Source: Mesorhizobium sp. M2E.F.Ca.ET.219.01.1.1
GTDB taxonomy: Bacteria; Pseudomonadota; Alphaproteobacteria; Rhizobiales; Rhizobiaceae
DNA: 64,000 bases
Assembly: GCF_004016445.2 (NCBI RefSeq)
Contig: NZ_SADT02000006.1
Coordinates: 186,001-250,000 of the forward strand
Reading direction: 5' to 3'
Part shown: positions 44,683 to 54,411 of the stretch, piece after piece
Numbering within the stretch: position 1 is the stretch's first letter
Layout of the letters: the number at the start of each line of letters is the position of its first letter
Position numbers and translations under genes: made by a program
Notes under the pieces: generated by a model
Told to the model about the DNA's origin: nothing
Seen by the model: the letters and a program-made list of their open reading frames with translations, nothing else
Databases searched by the model: none

Positions 44683-45638
44683 AGCGACGCCCGCCGCCGC
44701 TGCCGCGGGTCGAGCAGCGTCTGCGCGAGATCGCCCAGTGCGGCCGACAGCACGAAGATCGTCGCCATGACAAGAACGCCTGCCTCGAGCATTGGGAAAT
44801 CGCGCGACTTGGCTGCGTTCAGAACCAGATTGCCGAGGCCCTGGATGCCGAACAGCGCCTCGATCACCACCAGCCCGCCGAGCATGTAGCCGCTCTGCGT
44901 CGCCAGCACTGCGATCGTCGGCGTCAGCGCGTTGGGCAGCACGTGGCGGACAATGACCTGCCAGCGATCAAGCCCTTTCAGCGTGGCGGTGCGCGTATAG
45001 TCGGCTGCAAGGGCCTCGATGACGCCGGCCCGCGTCATGCGCGCCAGATAGCCGGCAAGGTTGAGCACGAGCGGCAGCGCCGGCAGGATGAGATAGTAGC
45101 CGCTCGTCCAGAAGCCCGCGCCATCTGGCGCAGCACCCGTGATCGGCAGCCAGTTCAGCCACAGGCCGAAGACCAGGAGCAGGAGCAGGCCGGACACGAA
45201 ATCCGGGACGATGCCGAAGGAGACGCCGGCGAGCACGATCAGCCGGTCGACCGGGCGGCCCCGGTTCAGGCCGGCGACGATGCCCGCGCCGACACCCAGC
45301 GGCACAAGAAACAAGAGGATGATGCCGGCAAGTGCGGCCGAGCGGCCGAGGCTTGCCAGCACGAAAGGCGCGACCGGCGCGCGCATCGACAGCGACGTGC
45401 CGAAGTCGCCGGTAAGCGCCGCGCTGAACCAGCGCCAGTATTGGACGAGCACGGGCTGGTCGGCGCCGAGCTGTCTGTTCAGCGCCGCGACGGCCTGCGC
45501 ATCGGCGAAGGGACCGAGCATGACGCGCGCGACATCGCCGGGCAGGACCTGCCCGGCGAGGAAGACCAGCGCGCTGACCAGCCACAGAGTGAGGAGCAGC
45601 GAAGCAACGCGCGCCGACAAGGTGCGGCCGGTCAACAT
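44679..45638 (-). CDS. Peptide/opine-type ABC permease (DppB-like)
   Basis: A 319-residue permease of the DppB type: GDFGTSLSMRAPVAPF after the first periplasmic loop, and the coupling segment DYTRTATLKGLDRWQVIVRH with GLVVIEALFGIQGLGNL. Six membrane helices are visible. The start MLTGRTLSARVASLLL at 45638 was chosen because the upstream extension of the frame overlaps the binding protein gene. The start is 31 bases after that gene's stop. Confidence 0.9.
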   Translation of the reverse strand: MLTGRTLSARVASLLLTLWLVSALVFLAGQVLPGDVARVMLGPFADAQAVAALNRQLGADQPVLVQYWRWFSAALTGDFGTSLSMRAPVAPFVLASLGRSAALAGIILLFLVPLGVGAGIVAGLNRGRPVDRLIVLAGVSFGIVPDFVSGLLLLLVFGLWLNWLPITGAAPDGAGFWTSGYYLILPALPLVLNLAGYLARMTRAGVIEALAADYTRTATLKGLDRWQVIVRHVLPNALTPTIAVLATQSGYMLGGLVVIEALFGIQGLGNLVLNAAKSRDFPMLEAGVLVMATIFVLSAALGDLAQTLLDPRQRRRASL

Positions 45639-45669
45639 CCGTTGCCCCGGCCGGTTTGACGTTTCCGCG

Positions 45670-47310
45670 TCATGCCTGGACGAAGGAAACGCGATCGAGC
45701 AGGAGGTGCGAGATCGCGGTGAAGCGCACGCCCTCGACCTTCGCGCTGGCGATCCGGCTGTATTGCGAGAAGTAGGAGATGATCTCCGGCGTCTCGTCGA
45801 GCAGCAGGGTCTGGATCTTGCCGGCCGCGATGCGCTGCGTCTGCAGGTCGCGGGCCCTGCCGTATTCGACCAGCAATGCGTCATAGTCCGCATTCTTGAA
45901 ATGCGCGGCGTTCCACGCGCCGTCGCTCTTCAGCGTCGCGTTGAGGAAGATGTCAGGCGTGCCGCGATGGCCGAAATCGGTGATGCCGAGATTGGAATCG
46001 AGCCAGGGCGAGCTGCCGAAGGTGGCGGAACCGTAATAGGCATCCTGCGGCAGGACGTTGAGCTTGATGTCGATGCCGGCCTTCTTGGCGAAGTTCTGGA
46101 TGATCACGGCGTAGTCGGGAATGTCGTAGGCGCGTTCGGTGGTGAGCGTCACCTCGAAGCCGTTGGGCACGCCGGCCTCGGCGAGCAGCCGCTTGGCCTC
46201 GGCGATATCCTGCTTGCGCTGCGGCACCGACGGGTCGGCCGAGGGGAAGATCGGCGCGAAGGGCGTGTCGTTGCCGACGATGGCGCGACCCTTGAGCAGG
46301 CCCTTGACGATGGCTTCGCGGTCGAGGGTGAGCGCCAGGGCGCGGCGGATGCGCTTGTCGGTGAACGGCGCCTGGTAGGTCCTGAGATGCACGACGTCAT
46401 GCGAGCTCGCCTGGACGCTCAAAAGCTTGAAGTTGGGATTGCCCTCGATCGCGAGTTCCAGGCGCGTGGTGCTCGGGATGACGTCGAGCTGGCCGGCCTG
46501 CAGCGCCACGACCTGCGCCTGCTCGTCGTCGAAGAATTTTATTTCGATCCGATCGGGCAGCGCCTTGTCGCCCCAATAATCGGGATTGCGCACGAAGCTG
46601 GCGCCCTGCTTGGGGCGGAAGGATTCGAGCTTGAACGGACCGGTGCCGTTGAAATTCTTCTCGAAGTCGCCGGCATAGTCGGCCGGCAGGATCACGGCGT
46701 TGTAGACGTCGGACGAGACATAGAAGGGGAAATTCGAGTTCGACTGGTCGAGATCGAAGGCGACGGTTTCATCGTCGACGATCTTGGCGCCGCCCTTGGA
46801 GAGGATGCCCTTGTAAGCCGAGAGCGCCGAGGAGCCGCTGTTCGGATCGACCAGGCGCTCGAAGCTCGCCACCACGTCCTTGGCGGTGACGGTGCGGCCG
46901 TCATGGAACTTCACGCCGGGCCGCAGCTTGAAGGTCCAGCGCTTGGCCGTCTCGTCGGCTTCCCAGGACAGAGCGAGCTTCGGCTGCAGTCCGTCCTTGG
47001 GATCGTCGAGGATCAGATATTCGCCAACCTGGCTGAGAACGCCGATGCTCGCCGGATCGGTGACGGTGACAGGATCGATCGCCTTGGTCGGCTGGCCGAG
47101 CCCGACGCGAACCGTGCCGCCGGCGGCAGCCGCGCGGGCCCGGGAGAAACCGAGGCCTTGCGAAGCGGCAAAGCCGGTCAGGCCGATGAGGGTTGCATAT
47201 TTCAACAGGTCGCGGCGCTTGAGATAGCCCTTGGCGTATTCGTCGACGGCGACGTTCCAGATGTCGCCGGAGAGATTGCGAAGGGCGTCGATTTCGTTGC
47301 GTTTGGTCAT
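45670..47310 (-). CDS. Peptide/opine-type ABC substrate-binding protein, Tat-exported
   Basis: A 546-residue SBP_bac_5 family protein. The N-terminus contains a twin-arginine signal, KRRDLLKYATLIGLTGFAA (about 31-49), preceded by an unusually long n-region of 30 residues; cleavage is likely near ARAAAAGG. The mature part has LKPGVKFHDG-like LRPGVKFHDGRTVTAKDV and DKRIRRALALTLDREAIVKG, typical of peptide and related binding proteins. Its operon partners, a flavin monooxygenase and DUF427 protein, suggest the ligand is not an ordinary peptide. Confidence 0.88.
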   Translation of the reverse strand: MTKRNEIDALRNLSGDIWNVAVDEYAKGYLKRRDLLKYATLIGLTGFAASQGLGFSRARAAAAGGTVRVGLGQPTKAIDPVTVTDPASIGVLSQVGEYLILDDPKDGLQPKLALSWEADETAKRWTFKLRPGVKFHDGRTVTAKDVVASFERLVDPNSGSSALSAYKGILSKGGAKIVDDETVAFDLDQSNSNFPFYVSSDVYNAVILPADYAGDFEKNFNGTGPFKLESFRPKQGASFVRNPDYWGDKALPDRIEIKFFDDEQAQVVALQAGQLDVIPSTTRLELAIEGNPNFKLLSVQASSHDVVHLRTYQAPFTDKRIRRALALTLDREAIVKGLLKGRAIVGNDTPFAPIFPSADPSVPQRKQDIAEAKRLLAEAGVPNGFEVTLTTERAYDIPDYAVIIQNFAKKAGIDIKLNVLPQDAYYGSATFGSSPWLDSNLGITDFGHRGTPDIFLNATLKSDGAWNAAHFKNADYDALLVEYGRARDLQTQRIAAGKIQTLLLDETPEIISYFSQYSRIASAKVEGVRFTAISHLLLDRVSFVQA

Positions 47311-47365
47311 TTTTGCCTCTGTGAAAAATCGTGGTTTGAAATGAAGTGGAGACGACGGGACCGGG

Positions 47366-48139
47366 TCAGACCGGCTGGCCGTCGAGATGGATGCGGTCGA
47401 CTGCTTGCGGATAGAAGGCGATCAGCCCCTTGATCTTCGGCATCTCGGCGATCGGATCGCGGTAGGCCCAGGCGATGTCGTCGCGCAGCGAGCCATCCTT
47501 GAGCACGCCCGACCAGTAGGAGGCGATGCCCTTGTAGGGACATCGGGTCCTGGTCAGCGAGACCCTCAGCCGGTCGAGCCGGACATCTTCCGGCGGCAGA
47601 TAGAAACGCGTCGGCAGATGCGTTTCGAACAGGAGCACAGGACGACGGCTGTCGGCGATCGGCTCGCCGTCGAACCATATCTCGACATGGCTGGAGCTCT
47701 GCAGCACGTCGATGCGCGCATAGGGATCGCGGGCATGGACGAAGACCTCTTCGTCTTCCTCGAACCACTGGTCGACGAGGTTCCAGGTGAAGGCGACGCG
47801 GCCGGCGAGCGGCGCCAGATTCTCGTCCGGCGGAGCGGTGAACGACCAGGCGGCATCGGCGGCGCGCCGGTCACCCGCTTCGATATCCCAGTATTTGGTC
47901 TCGCCGCCGACGGCATGCTGTTGCCCGTGCTTCGACGGCTTCAGCACCGACTGGTCGACCGCAGCCAGCGGGAAGAAATAGATCGGCAGGAAATGGTTGG
48001 AGCGCAGCACCAGAACGTTGCGGCTGTCGGCGATGACGCGGCCGCCGAACTTGACGCGGATGCGCTTGGGGCTGTGCAGGACATTGATCAGCTGCGGTGC
48101 GGTCGCTTCACGCGGCTGCAGTTTGGGTTGAGCGGTCAT
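47366..48139 (-). CDS. DUF427 domain protein (two copies)
   Basis: A 257-residue soluble protein with two DUF427 units: one around residues 25-120 (RIRVKFGGRVIADSRNVLVLRSNHFLPIYFFP split across that region) and one around 150-250 (VEIWFDGEPIADSRRPVLLF, ending CPYKGIASYWSG). The TRCPYKGIASYW stretch is the best conserved part of the family. The biochemical role of DUF427 is not known to me. It lies 11 bases after the monooxygenase gene and 55 bases before the binding protein gene, all on one strand. Confidence 0.85.
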   Translation of the reverse strand: MTAQPKLQPREATAPQLINVLHSPKRIRVKFGGRVIADSRNVLVLRSNHFLPIYFFPLAAVDQSVLKPSKHGQQHAVGGETKYWDIEAGDRRAADAAWSFTAPPDENLAPLAGRVAFTWNLVDQWFEEDEEVFVHARDPYARIDVLQSSSHVEIWFDGEPIADSRRPVLLFETHLPTRFYLPPEDVRLDRLRVSLTRTRCPYKGIASYWSGVLKDGSLRDDIAWAYRDPIAEMPKIKGLIAFYPQAVDRIHLDGQPV

Positions 48140-48150
48140 GACGGTCTCCC

Positions 48151-49509
48151 TCAGGACACGGCGCGCTGATTGGCGCGCTGCTCGGCGAAGCGGTTGGCAG
48201 GGCGGGCGAGGCCGAAGCGGTCGCGCAGCGTTCCGGGTGCGTATTCGGTCGGGAAGACGCCACGGCGCTGCAGCTCGGGCACGACCTGCTCGGCGAAATT
48301 GATCCAGTCTTCCGGCAACAGCGGGAACATCAGGTTGAAGCCGTCGGCGGCGCCCGCCTCGAACCAGTCCTGCAGCTGGTCGGCGATCTGCTTCGGCGTG
48401 CCGGCGACGGTCGGCACCGAGCCGCTGTTGGCGAGCTTTCGGGCGATCTCGCGCAGCGTCAGGTTCTGCGTCGCCCACTGCCTGACGCGATTGAGCGAGG
48501 TGCGGCCGCCATTGAAGGTGCTTTCGTCTGGAAGCTGCGGCAGCGGGCCGTCCGGCGGATAAGCCGAAAGGTCGATACCGCTCCAGCTCGACAGGAGATC
48601 GATGCCGACGCGATCCGGCAGCAGCGTCTGCAGGTAATCCTGCCTGTCGCGCGCCTCGGCCTCGGAAGCGGCGACGATCGGCAGGATGCCCGGCAGGATC
48701 TTGAAGCTTTCCGGCCGCCGGCCGTAGCGGGCGAGGCGCTCGTTGATGTCCTCGCGGTACCGGATGCCGTCTTCCCTGGTGCTGTAGATGGCGAAATGGG
48801 CGTCGGCATGGGCGGTGGCGAAATCCTTGCCGTCTTCCGAGGACCCGGCCTGGACGATCAGCGGATGGCCTTGCGGCGGCCGCGAGACGTTGAGCGGCCC
48901 GCGCACCTTGAAATGCGCGCCGCGATGGTCGAGCACATGGACCTTGTCGGGATCGGCGAAATAGCCGGTTTCCTTGTCGAACAGCAGGGCTTCGTCCTCC
49001 CAGCTGTCCCACAACCCCTTGACGATATCGAGGAACTCGGCGGCGCGCTGATAGCGGAAGGCATGCTCGATATTGCCGTCGCGGCCGAAATTGCGCGCCT
49101 CCTCGTCCATGGCCGAGGTGACCACGTTCCAGGAAGCCCTGCCCTGGCTGATATGGTCGAGCGAGGCGAACAGGCGCGCCACGTTGTAGGGCTCGCTGTA
49201 GGAGCTCGAGGCGGTGGTGATGAGGCCGATATGCTTCGTCACGCCGGCCAGCGCCGACAGCAACGTCAGCGGCTCGAGGCGGGCATTGGCGTAATGCGCG
49301 ACGCCGCTCTTCACCGAATCCCAGATCGACACATGGTCGGCGACGAAGATGGTGTCGATCCTGGCGCGTTCGGCCGCCTGGACCAGCTCGCGGTAGTAAT
49401 CGAAGCCGAGCACTTCCCGGCCAGGCGCGCGCGGATGGCGCCACGACATGCGATGGTCGCCCTGCGGGTTGAAGAAGAACGCGCTGAGGATCAGTTGATT
49501 TCGCGCCAT
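48151..49509 (-). CDS. NtaA/SnaA/DszA-type flavin-dependent monooxygenase
   Basis: A 452-residue luciferase-like (LLM) monooxygenase that would use FMNH2 from a separate reductase. Family landmarks are SWRHPRAPGREVLGFDYYRELVQAAER, DTIFVADHVSIWDS, EPYNVARLFASLDHISQGRASWNVVTS and IVQAGSSEDGKDFA. Members open C-S, C-N or C-P containing small molecules, for example NTA, EDTA and dibenzothiophene sulfone. GGAGG lies five bases before the ATG. It is the first gene of the operon with DUF427 and ABC transporter genes, so it may attack the imported compound. Confidence 0.9.
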   Translation of the reverse strand: MARNQLILSAFFFNPQGDHRMSWRHPRAPGREVLGFDYYRELVQAAERARIDTIFVADHVSIWDSVKSGVAHYANARLEPLTLLSALAGVTKHIGLITTASSSYSEPYNVARLFASLDHISQGRASWNVVTSAMDEEARNFGRDGNIEHAFRYQRAAEFLDIVKGLWDSWEDEALLFDKETGYFADPDKVHVLDHRGAHFKVRGPLNVSRPPQGHPLIVQAGSSEDGKDFATAHADAHFAIYSTREDGIRYREDINERLARYGRRPESFKILPGILPIVAASEAEARDRQDYLQTLLPDRVGIDLLSSWSGIDLSAYPPDGPLPQLPDESTFNGGRTSLNRVRQWATQNLTLREIARKLANSGSVPTVAGTPKQIADQLQDWFEAGAADGFNLMFPLLPEDWINFAEQVVPELQRRGVFPTEYAPGTLRDRFGLARPANRFAEQRANQRAVS

Positions 49510-49698
49510 GCCAGCCTCCGTGCAAGTCCACTTGGGAGACGGGCCGCCGCGTTGTCCGGCGTCCCGAGATCTCCAATTTGCAAAAGGCTAGATTGCGCTC
49601 TGCTATAATTCGAGTAATTTTATAGAGATAATATACTATTCAAGCGGAAGCGATTGCCCTTGATTAGGGCACCGGCAGAAAGCGATTTCGAGGTCTTG
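49510..49698. promoter_or_regulatory. Divergent promoter region, monooxygenase operon and ABC ATPase
   Basis: A 189-base gap with an AT-rich centre (49595-49640) containing TATAAT at 49604-49609 and several ATA/TAT repeats. It is the natural control site for both directions. No operator could be assigned. Confidence 0.4.
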
Positions 49699-51525
49699 AT
49701 GTCCCGTTCGGTACTGAATGTGGAGAAACTTTCCATCGCCTATGGCGGGAAAAGAGGATGGCAATCCGCCGTCGACGGCGTTTCGCTCAGCGTGGGCCAA
49801 GGCGAAGCGTTGGGGCTGGTCGGCGAGTCAGGCTCGGGCAAGAGCTCCGTAGCATTGGCCATTTTGCGCTATCTGCCGGGCAATGCGCGCGTGGCGGCGT
49901 CGGCGCTGGAATTCCAGGGGCGCGAGTTGCGCGAGCTTGCCGGCGAAGAGTTGCGCGGCCTGCGGGGCAATCGCATCGCCGCCGTCTATCAGCATCCGGG
50001 CGCCGCGCTCAGCCCGGCCATGACGATCGGCAGGCAGATCGGCGAGACGATCATGCGCCATCGCCCGGTGCGCCACGAGGAGGCGCGCTGGCGCTCGGCC
50101 GAGTTGCTAAAGCGCGTACGCGTCGCCAACCCGGAGCGCGTGCTCGACCTCTATCCGCATGAACTCTCCGGCGGCATGCAGCAGCGCGCCAACATCGCCA
50201 TCGCCATCGCGCTCGACCCCGCGCTGCTGGTGCTGGACGAGCCGACGACGGCGCTCGACGCCAGCGTGCAGTCGGAAGTCATCGCGATCCTCGACGACCT
50301 GCGCCGCGAGCACAAAACCAGCATTCTTCTGATCAGCCACGACATCAACCTGATCCGCCGTTCCTGCGACTGCGTCGCTGTCATGCAGTCGGGCGCCGTG
50401 GTCGAGTGCGGCGATGCGCGTGAGGTCTTCGAAAACCCGGCCCATGCCTACACCAAGGCGTTGATCGCCTCGATCCCGGCGCTCAATTTCACCAAGCGCC
50501 ACGGCCGGCTGGCCGAAATAGGCACGACTGTTCGCGATCGCCCCGAGGCGATAGGCGCTCCTGCCGCCCAAAGAGATTCCGATCAAAGTGACAGACAGGT
50601 CGCCATCGCCTGCAAGGGGATCAGTCATTCCTTCGGCGACCAGGCGGTGCTGCACAATGTCGACCTCAGCATCGGCCAGGGCGAGACCTTCGGCCTGATC
50701 GGCGAATCCGGCTCCGGCAAATCGACACTGGCGCGGATCGTCACCGGGCTGCAGACGCCCACTGAGGGATCGGTGGAGCTGTTCGGCAGGACGGTGGCGC
50801 CCCGCGCCGAGAGGCGGGCGCCAGGCGAGCGGCGCGACGTGCAGATGGTTTTCCAGTCGCCGGACCGCACGCTCAATCCGCGTCACCGGATCGGGCGGAT
50901 CATCAGCCGGCCATTGCGGCGGCTTGCCGGGCTTGACCGCAGCGATGCAAGGAACCGTGTCGCCGAGCTTCTCCGCTCCGTCCGGCTAGCCGACACGACC
51001 GCCGAGCAGAAGCCGCGCTCGCTTTCCGGCGGCCAGCGGCAGAGGGCGGCGATCGCGCGGGCCTTCGCCGGCGCGCCGAAAGTGGTGGTGCTGGACGAGC
51101 CGACCTCGGCGCTCGACGTTTCGGTGCAGGCAACGGTGCTCAACCTGCTCAACGATCTGCAGCGCGACAGGGACACGACCTATCTGTTCATCAGCCACGA
51201 CCTCAGGGTCGTGCGCTACATGGCCGACAGGATCGGCGTGCTCTATCGCGGCCGGCTGGTCGAGACCGGCACGTCGGAACAGGTCTTCCGCGGACCCAAC
51301 CACCCCTACACCAAGCTGCTTTTGGCGGCGTCTTCAGATGAGTCGCCTATGGTCTCCGTCCAGGCGGAGATCGCGGCCGAGATAATTTCGAACAGCGGGT
51401 GCGCATTCGCCGGACGTTGTCCGTTGACGCAGCCCGATTGCCGGGAAGCGGAGCCACCCGCTACCGATGCGGGCGACGGCCATCTGATCGCCTGCTGGCG
51501 AACGGATGCGCTGCTGGCCGGCTAG
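49699..51525 (+). CDS. Fused dual ATPase of peptide-type ABC transporter (DppD-DppF-like)
   Basis: A 608-residue protein with two ATPase domains. The first (about 1-270) has Walker A GESGSGKSS, signature LSGGMQQRANIAIAIA and Walker B LLVLDEPTTALDA. The second (about 300-560) has GESGSGKST, LSGGQRQRAAIARAF and VVVLDEPTSALDV. A C-terminal oligopeptide-transporter segment carries CAFAGRCPLTQPDCREAEPP, the Cys cluster seen in DppD/F proteins. The ATG at 49699 follows GAGG by six bases. It is divergent from, and completes, the monooxygenase-linked ABC importer. The 3' end overlaps the convergent UgpC-like gene by four bases. Confidence 0.92.
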   Translation: MSRSVLNVEKLSIAYGGKRGWQSAVDGVSLSVGQGEALGLVGESGSGKSSVALAILRYLPGNARVAASALEFQGRELRELAGEELRGLRGNRIAAVYQHPGAALSPAMTIGRQIGETIMRHRPVRHEEARWRSAELLKRVRVANPERVLDLYPHELSGGMQQRANIAIAIALDPALLVLDEPTTALDASVQSEVIAILDDLRREHKTSILLISHDINLIRRSCDCVAVMQSGAVVECGDAREVFENPAHAYTKALIASIPALNFTKRHGRLAEIGTTVRDRPEAIGAPAAQRDSDQSDRQVAIACKGISHSFGDQAVLHNVDLSIGQGETFGLIGESGSGKSTLARIVTGLQTPTEGSVELFGRTVAPRAERRAPGERRDVQMVFQSPDRTLNPRHRIGRIISRPLRRLAGLDRSDARNRVAELLRSVRLADTTAEQKPRSLSGGQRQRAAIARAFAGAPKVVVLDEPTSALDVSVQATVLNLLNDLQRDRDTTYLFISHDLRVVRYMADRIGVLYRGRLVETGTSEQVFRGPNHPYTKLLLAASSDESPMVSVQAEIAAEIISNSGCAFAGRCPLTQPDCREAEPPATDAGDGHLIACWRTDALLAG

Positions 51526-52589
51526 CCGATCCTGTTTCCGCTCGCCGGATCGAAGAGATGCAGAGCCGCCGGATCGGCCGCGAGCCGGATGATGTCGCCC
51601 GGTCTCACGTCGCTGCGACCCATGACGAAGACGCAGATCTGCTGGTTGGCGAGCCTGACATAGAATTGCGTCGACAGACCGAGCGGCTCGACCACCTCGA
51701 CCTCGGCCTTCAGCGCGCCGTCGTCGACCAGCTTGATGTGTTCCGGCCGCAGGCCAATGGTGAGCGCATCGCCGTCCTTAAGTGGCAGGCCATCCGGCAG
51801 CCGCAGCTTCTGGCCGTCGCCGAGCACGGCATCGACCTTGCCGTCCTTGGCGACCTTTGCCGGCAAAAAATTCATGCCCGGCGAGCCGATGAAGCCGGCG
51901 ACGAAAGTGTTGGCCGGACGATCGTAAAGCTCGAGCGGACGGCCGACCTGCTGGACATAGCCGTCATGCATGACGACGATGCGGTCGGCCATGGTCATCG
52001 CCTCGACCTGATCGTGGGTGACATAGACCGAAGTGGTCTTGAGCTGCTGATGCAGCGCCTTGATCTCGGCGCGCATATGGACGCGCAATTTGGCGTCGAG
52101 GTTGGAAAGCGGCTCGTCGAACAGGAACACCTTCGGGTCGCGCACGATGGCGCGGCCCATGGCGACGCGCTGGCGTTGGCCGCCGGAAAGCTGGCGCGGC
52201 AGGCGGCCGAGATAGGCGTCGAGACCGAGGCGTTTGGCGGCGGCGCCCACGCGGCCGTCGATGGTCGTCTTCTCGGCCTTCTTGAGCATCAGGCTGAAGC
52301 CCATGTTCGAGGAAACGTCCATGTGCGGATAGAGCGCGTAGGATTGGAACACCATGGCGATATCGCGGTCCTTGGGCGCGACATCGTTGACCAGACGCTC
52401 GCCGATGCGGATCTCGCCGCCGGTGACTTCCTCCAGCCCGGCGATCATGCGCAGAAGCGTGGACTTGCCGCAGCCGGACGGGCCGACCAGCACGACGAAC
52501 TCGCCATCGGCGATGTCGAGATCGACGCCGTGCAGGATGCGCAACGAGCCGTAATCCTTCTCGACGTTTTGCAGCGTGACGGAAGCCAT
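51522..52589 (-). CDS. CUT1 sugar-type ABC transporter ATPase (UgpC/MsmK-like)
   Basis: A 355-residue ATPase with Walker A GPSGCGKST (about 36-44), signature LSGGQRQRVAMGRAI, Walker B VFLFDEPLSNLDAKLR and H-loop YVTHDQVEAMTMADRI, followed by the C-terminal regulatory (TOBE/MOP) domain of the sugar-transporter type. It lies three bases after the second permease gene. Many such ATPases serve several CUT1 systems. It is the last gene of the operon that starts near 57875. Confidence 0.93.
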   Translation of the reverse strand: MASVTLQNVEKDYGSLRILHGVDLDIADGEFVVLVGPSGCGKSTLLRMIAGLEEVTGGEIRIGERLVNDVAPKDRDIAMVFQSYALYPHMDVSSNMGFSLMLKKAEKTTIDGRVGAAAKRLGLDAYLGRLPRQLSGGQRQRVAMGRAIVRDPKVFLFDEPLSNLDAKLRVHMRAEIKALHQQLKTTSVYVTHDQVEAMTMADRIVVMHDGYVQQVGRPLELYDRPANTFVAGFIGSPGMNFLPAKVAKDGKVDAVLGDGQKLRLPDGLPLKDGDALTIGLRPEHIKLVDDGALKAEVEVVEPLGLSTQFYVRLANQQICVFVMGRSDVRPGDIIRLAADPAALHLFDPASGNRIG

Positions 52590-52592
52590 CTT

Positions 52593-53441
52593 TTATCCTT
52601 TGACCGCGCCGGCGGTGAGGCCGGTGACGAGATAGCGTTGCAGGAAGGCGAAGAAGACACAGACCGGGATCAGCGCCAGGATTGAGGCCGCCATCATCTG
52701 CCCCCAGTCGACGGCGAACTTGCCGATGAAGGTGAGCAGGCCGACGGCGAAGGTCTTCTGCTCGTCGCTGGAGATCAGCATCAGCGCAAACAGCAATTCG
52801 CTCCAGGCGGCGGTGAAGACGAAGCCCAGCGTCGCCCCCATGCCAGGCAAGGTCAGCGGCACGATGACTCGCCGCATCGCTTGAGCTCGGGTGCAGCCGT
52901 CGATCATCGCGGCCTCCTCCAGGTCCTTCGGGATGCCGTCGAAGAAGGACTGCATCAGGAAGGTGGCGAAGGCGGTGTTGAAGGCGGTGTAGATGATGAT
53001 CAGACCGATCAGGCTGTTGGTCAGGCCGAGATCGCCCATGATGCGATAGATCGGCGGGATGACCATGACCAGCGGGAAGGTCTGGGTGAGAAGCAACAGG
53101 ATCGCCAGCGTCGCCTTGCCGCGGAATGTGAAGCGCGACATAGCGTAGCCGGCAAGCGTGGCGATGACCGTGACAAACGCGGCCGTCGACACCGAGACGA
53201 TGACGCTGTTGAGGAAATAGCGCGGGAAGTCGGAGGCTTCGAGCACGGTGGCGAAGTTCTTGAGCGTCGTCTCAGACGGCCAGAAGGTGATGCCCTCGGA
53301 ATAGAGCAGACGCTCGGGCGTCACCGAGATCTTCAGCGTCCAGAAGATCGGAAACAGCGCGAAGATCACATAAGTCGTGATGGCGGCATAGAGGCCGATG
53401 CCGCCGAAGATGCGCGAGGAGGTGGAGCGACCGGCGATCAT
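52593..53441 (-). CDS. CUT1 sugar-type ABC permease (MalG-like)
   Basis: A 282-residue permease with six membrane helices and the MalG-type coupling motif EEAAMIDGCTRAQAMRRVIVPLTLPGM. N-terminal FALFPIFWTLKISVTPERLL is typical of the second CUT1 permease. It overlaps the MalF-like gene by one base and is followed three bases later by the ATPase gene. Confidence 0.92.
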   Translation of the reverse strand: MIAGRSTSSRIFGGIGLYAAITTYVIFALFPIFWTLKISVTPERLLYSEGITFWPSETTLKNFATVLEASDFPRYFLNSVIVSVSTAAFVTVIATLAGYAMSRFTFRGKATLAILLLLTQTFPLVMVIPPIYRIMGDLGLTNSLIGLIIIYTAFNTAFATFLMQSFFDGIPKDLEEAAMIDGCTRAQAMRRVIVPLTLPGMGATLGFVFTAAWSELLFALMLISSDEQKTFAVGLLTFIGKFAVDWGQMMAASILALIPVCVFFAFLQRYLVTGLTAGAVKG

Positions 53442-54364
53442 CAGACGTGCCTCACCAGCGTGCGGCGGATAGCGATCAGTCCGATCGCATAGGCGATCAG
53501 CAGCACCAGAAGCAGCACCGCGACGGCCGAGGCATAGCCTTTGTCGAGCGACTTGAAGGCGCTGACATAGATGTAGACCGGCACCGTGCTGGTGGAGCCC
53601 GCCGGCCCGCCCTCGGTCATGACGAAGATCAGGTCGGCAAAGGTGGCGATCCAGATGGTGCGCAGCATGACAGTGATGACGATGGTCGGCGCCAGGAAGG
53701 GCAGCGTCACCTTGGTGAAGCGCTGCCAGGGCGAGGCGCCGTCAATGGCCGCGGCCTCATGCAGTTCGGACGGGATCGACTTCAACGCCGCCAAGAGCGT
53801 GATGGCGAAGAACGGGATGCCGAACCAGATGTTGGCGACGATCGGCCCCCACATGGCGGTGGCCGGATCGGACAGCACATTGGTTGGCTCGGCTTTTAAG
53901 CCCAGCGCGAACAGCCAGTGCGGCAGCGGCCCGATGATCGGGTTGAACAGCCAGGCCCAGGTGAGGCCCGAAAGGAAGGACGGCACCGCCCAGGGCAGGA
54001 AGACCACGGCCTGCACGACCTTGCGGCCGTAGAACGGCTTGTCGAGCAGCAGCGCAAGGCCCAGCCCCAGGAAGAACTGGAAGAACAGGCTGGCGACCGT
54101 CCACCACAGCGTGTTGATCAGCGCCTGTCCGAGCACCTGGTCGGAGAGCATCGCCTGGTATTGCGCAAGGCCGACATATTGCGACTTGAAGGCCGAGAAT
54201 TTGCGGAAGGAATAGCTGATGCCGATGATCAGCGGCACCAGAAGCACCAGGACCAAGAGCACGATAGCCGGCGAAAGGTAGAGCCACGGCTCGATCGCGG
54301 CCTTGCTCGGCCGCCGTTTGCGCGGCAGCGCGGCGGATCGGATTTCGGACACTGCGTAGGTCAT
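53441..54364 (-). CDS. CUT1 sugar-type ABC permease (MalF/UgpA-like)
   Basis: A 307-residue permease with about six membrane helices, FVGLAQYQAML-like KSQYVGLAQYQAML near the first loop and the coupling motif ELHEAAAIDGASPWQRFTKVTLP. The gap of 275 bases between it and the binding protein gene is filled by RIME-type repeats, which may lower its expression relative to the binding protein. Confidence 0.92.
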   Translation of the reverse strand: MTYAVSEIRSAALPRKRRPSKAAIEPWLYLSPAIVLLVLVLLVPLIIGISYSFRKFSAFKSQYVGLAQYQAMLSDQVLGQALINTLWWTVASLFFQFFLGLGLALLLDKPFYGRKVVQAVVFLPWAVPSFLSGLTWAWLFNPIIGPLPHWLFALGLKAEPTNVLSDPATAMWGPIVANIWFGIPFFAITLLAALKSIPSELHEAAAIDGASPWQRFTKVTLPFLAPTIVITVMLRTIWIATFADLIFVMTEGGPAGSTSTVPVYIYVSAFKSLDKGYASAVAVLLLVLLIAYAIGLIAIRRTLVRHV

Positions 54365-54411
54365 ACGGTGCTCGCGGTGGTGGGTGGGGTGGTGCCGGCG
54401 TTGGCGACAGC

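Noticed and set aside
45139..47433. Long open frame on the plus strand (about 765 codons)
   Set aside because: Antisense to the DppB-like and binding protein genes, both of which have clear family motifs.
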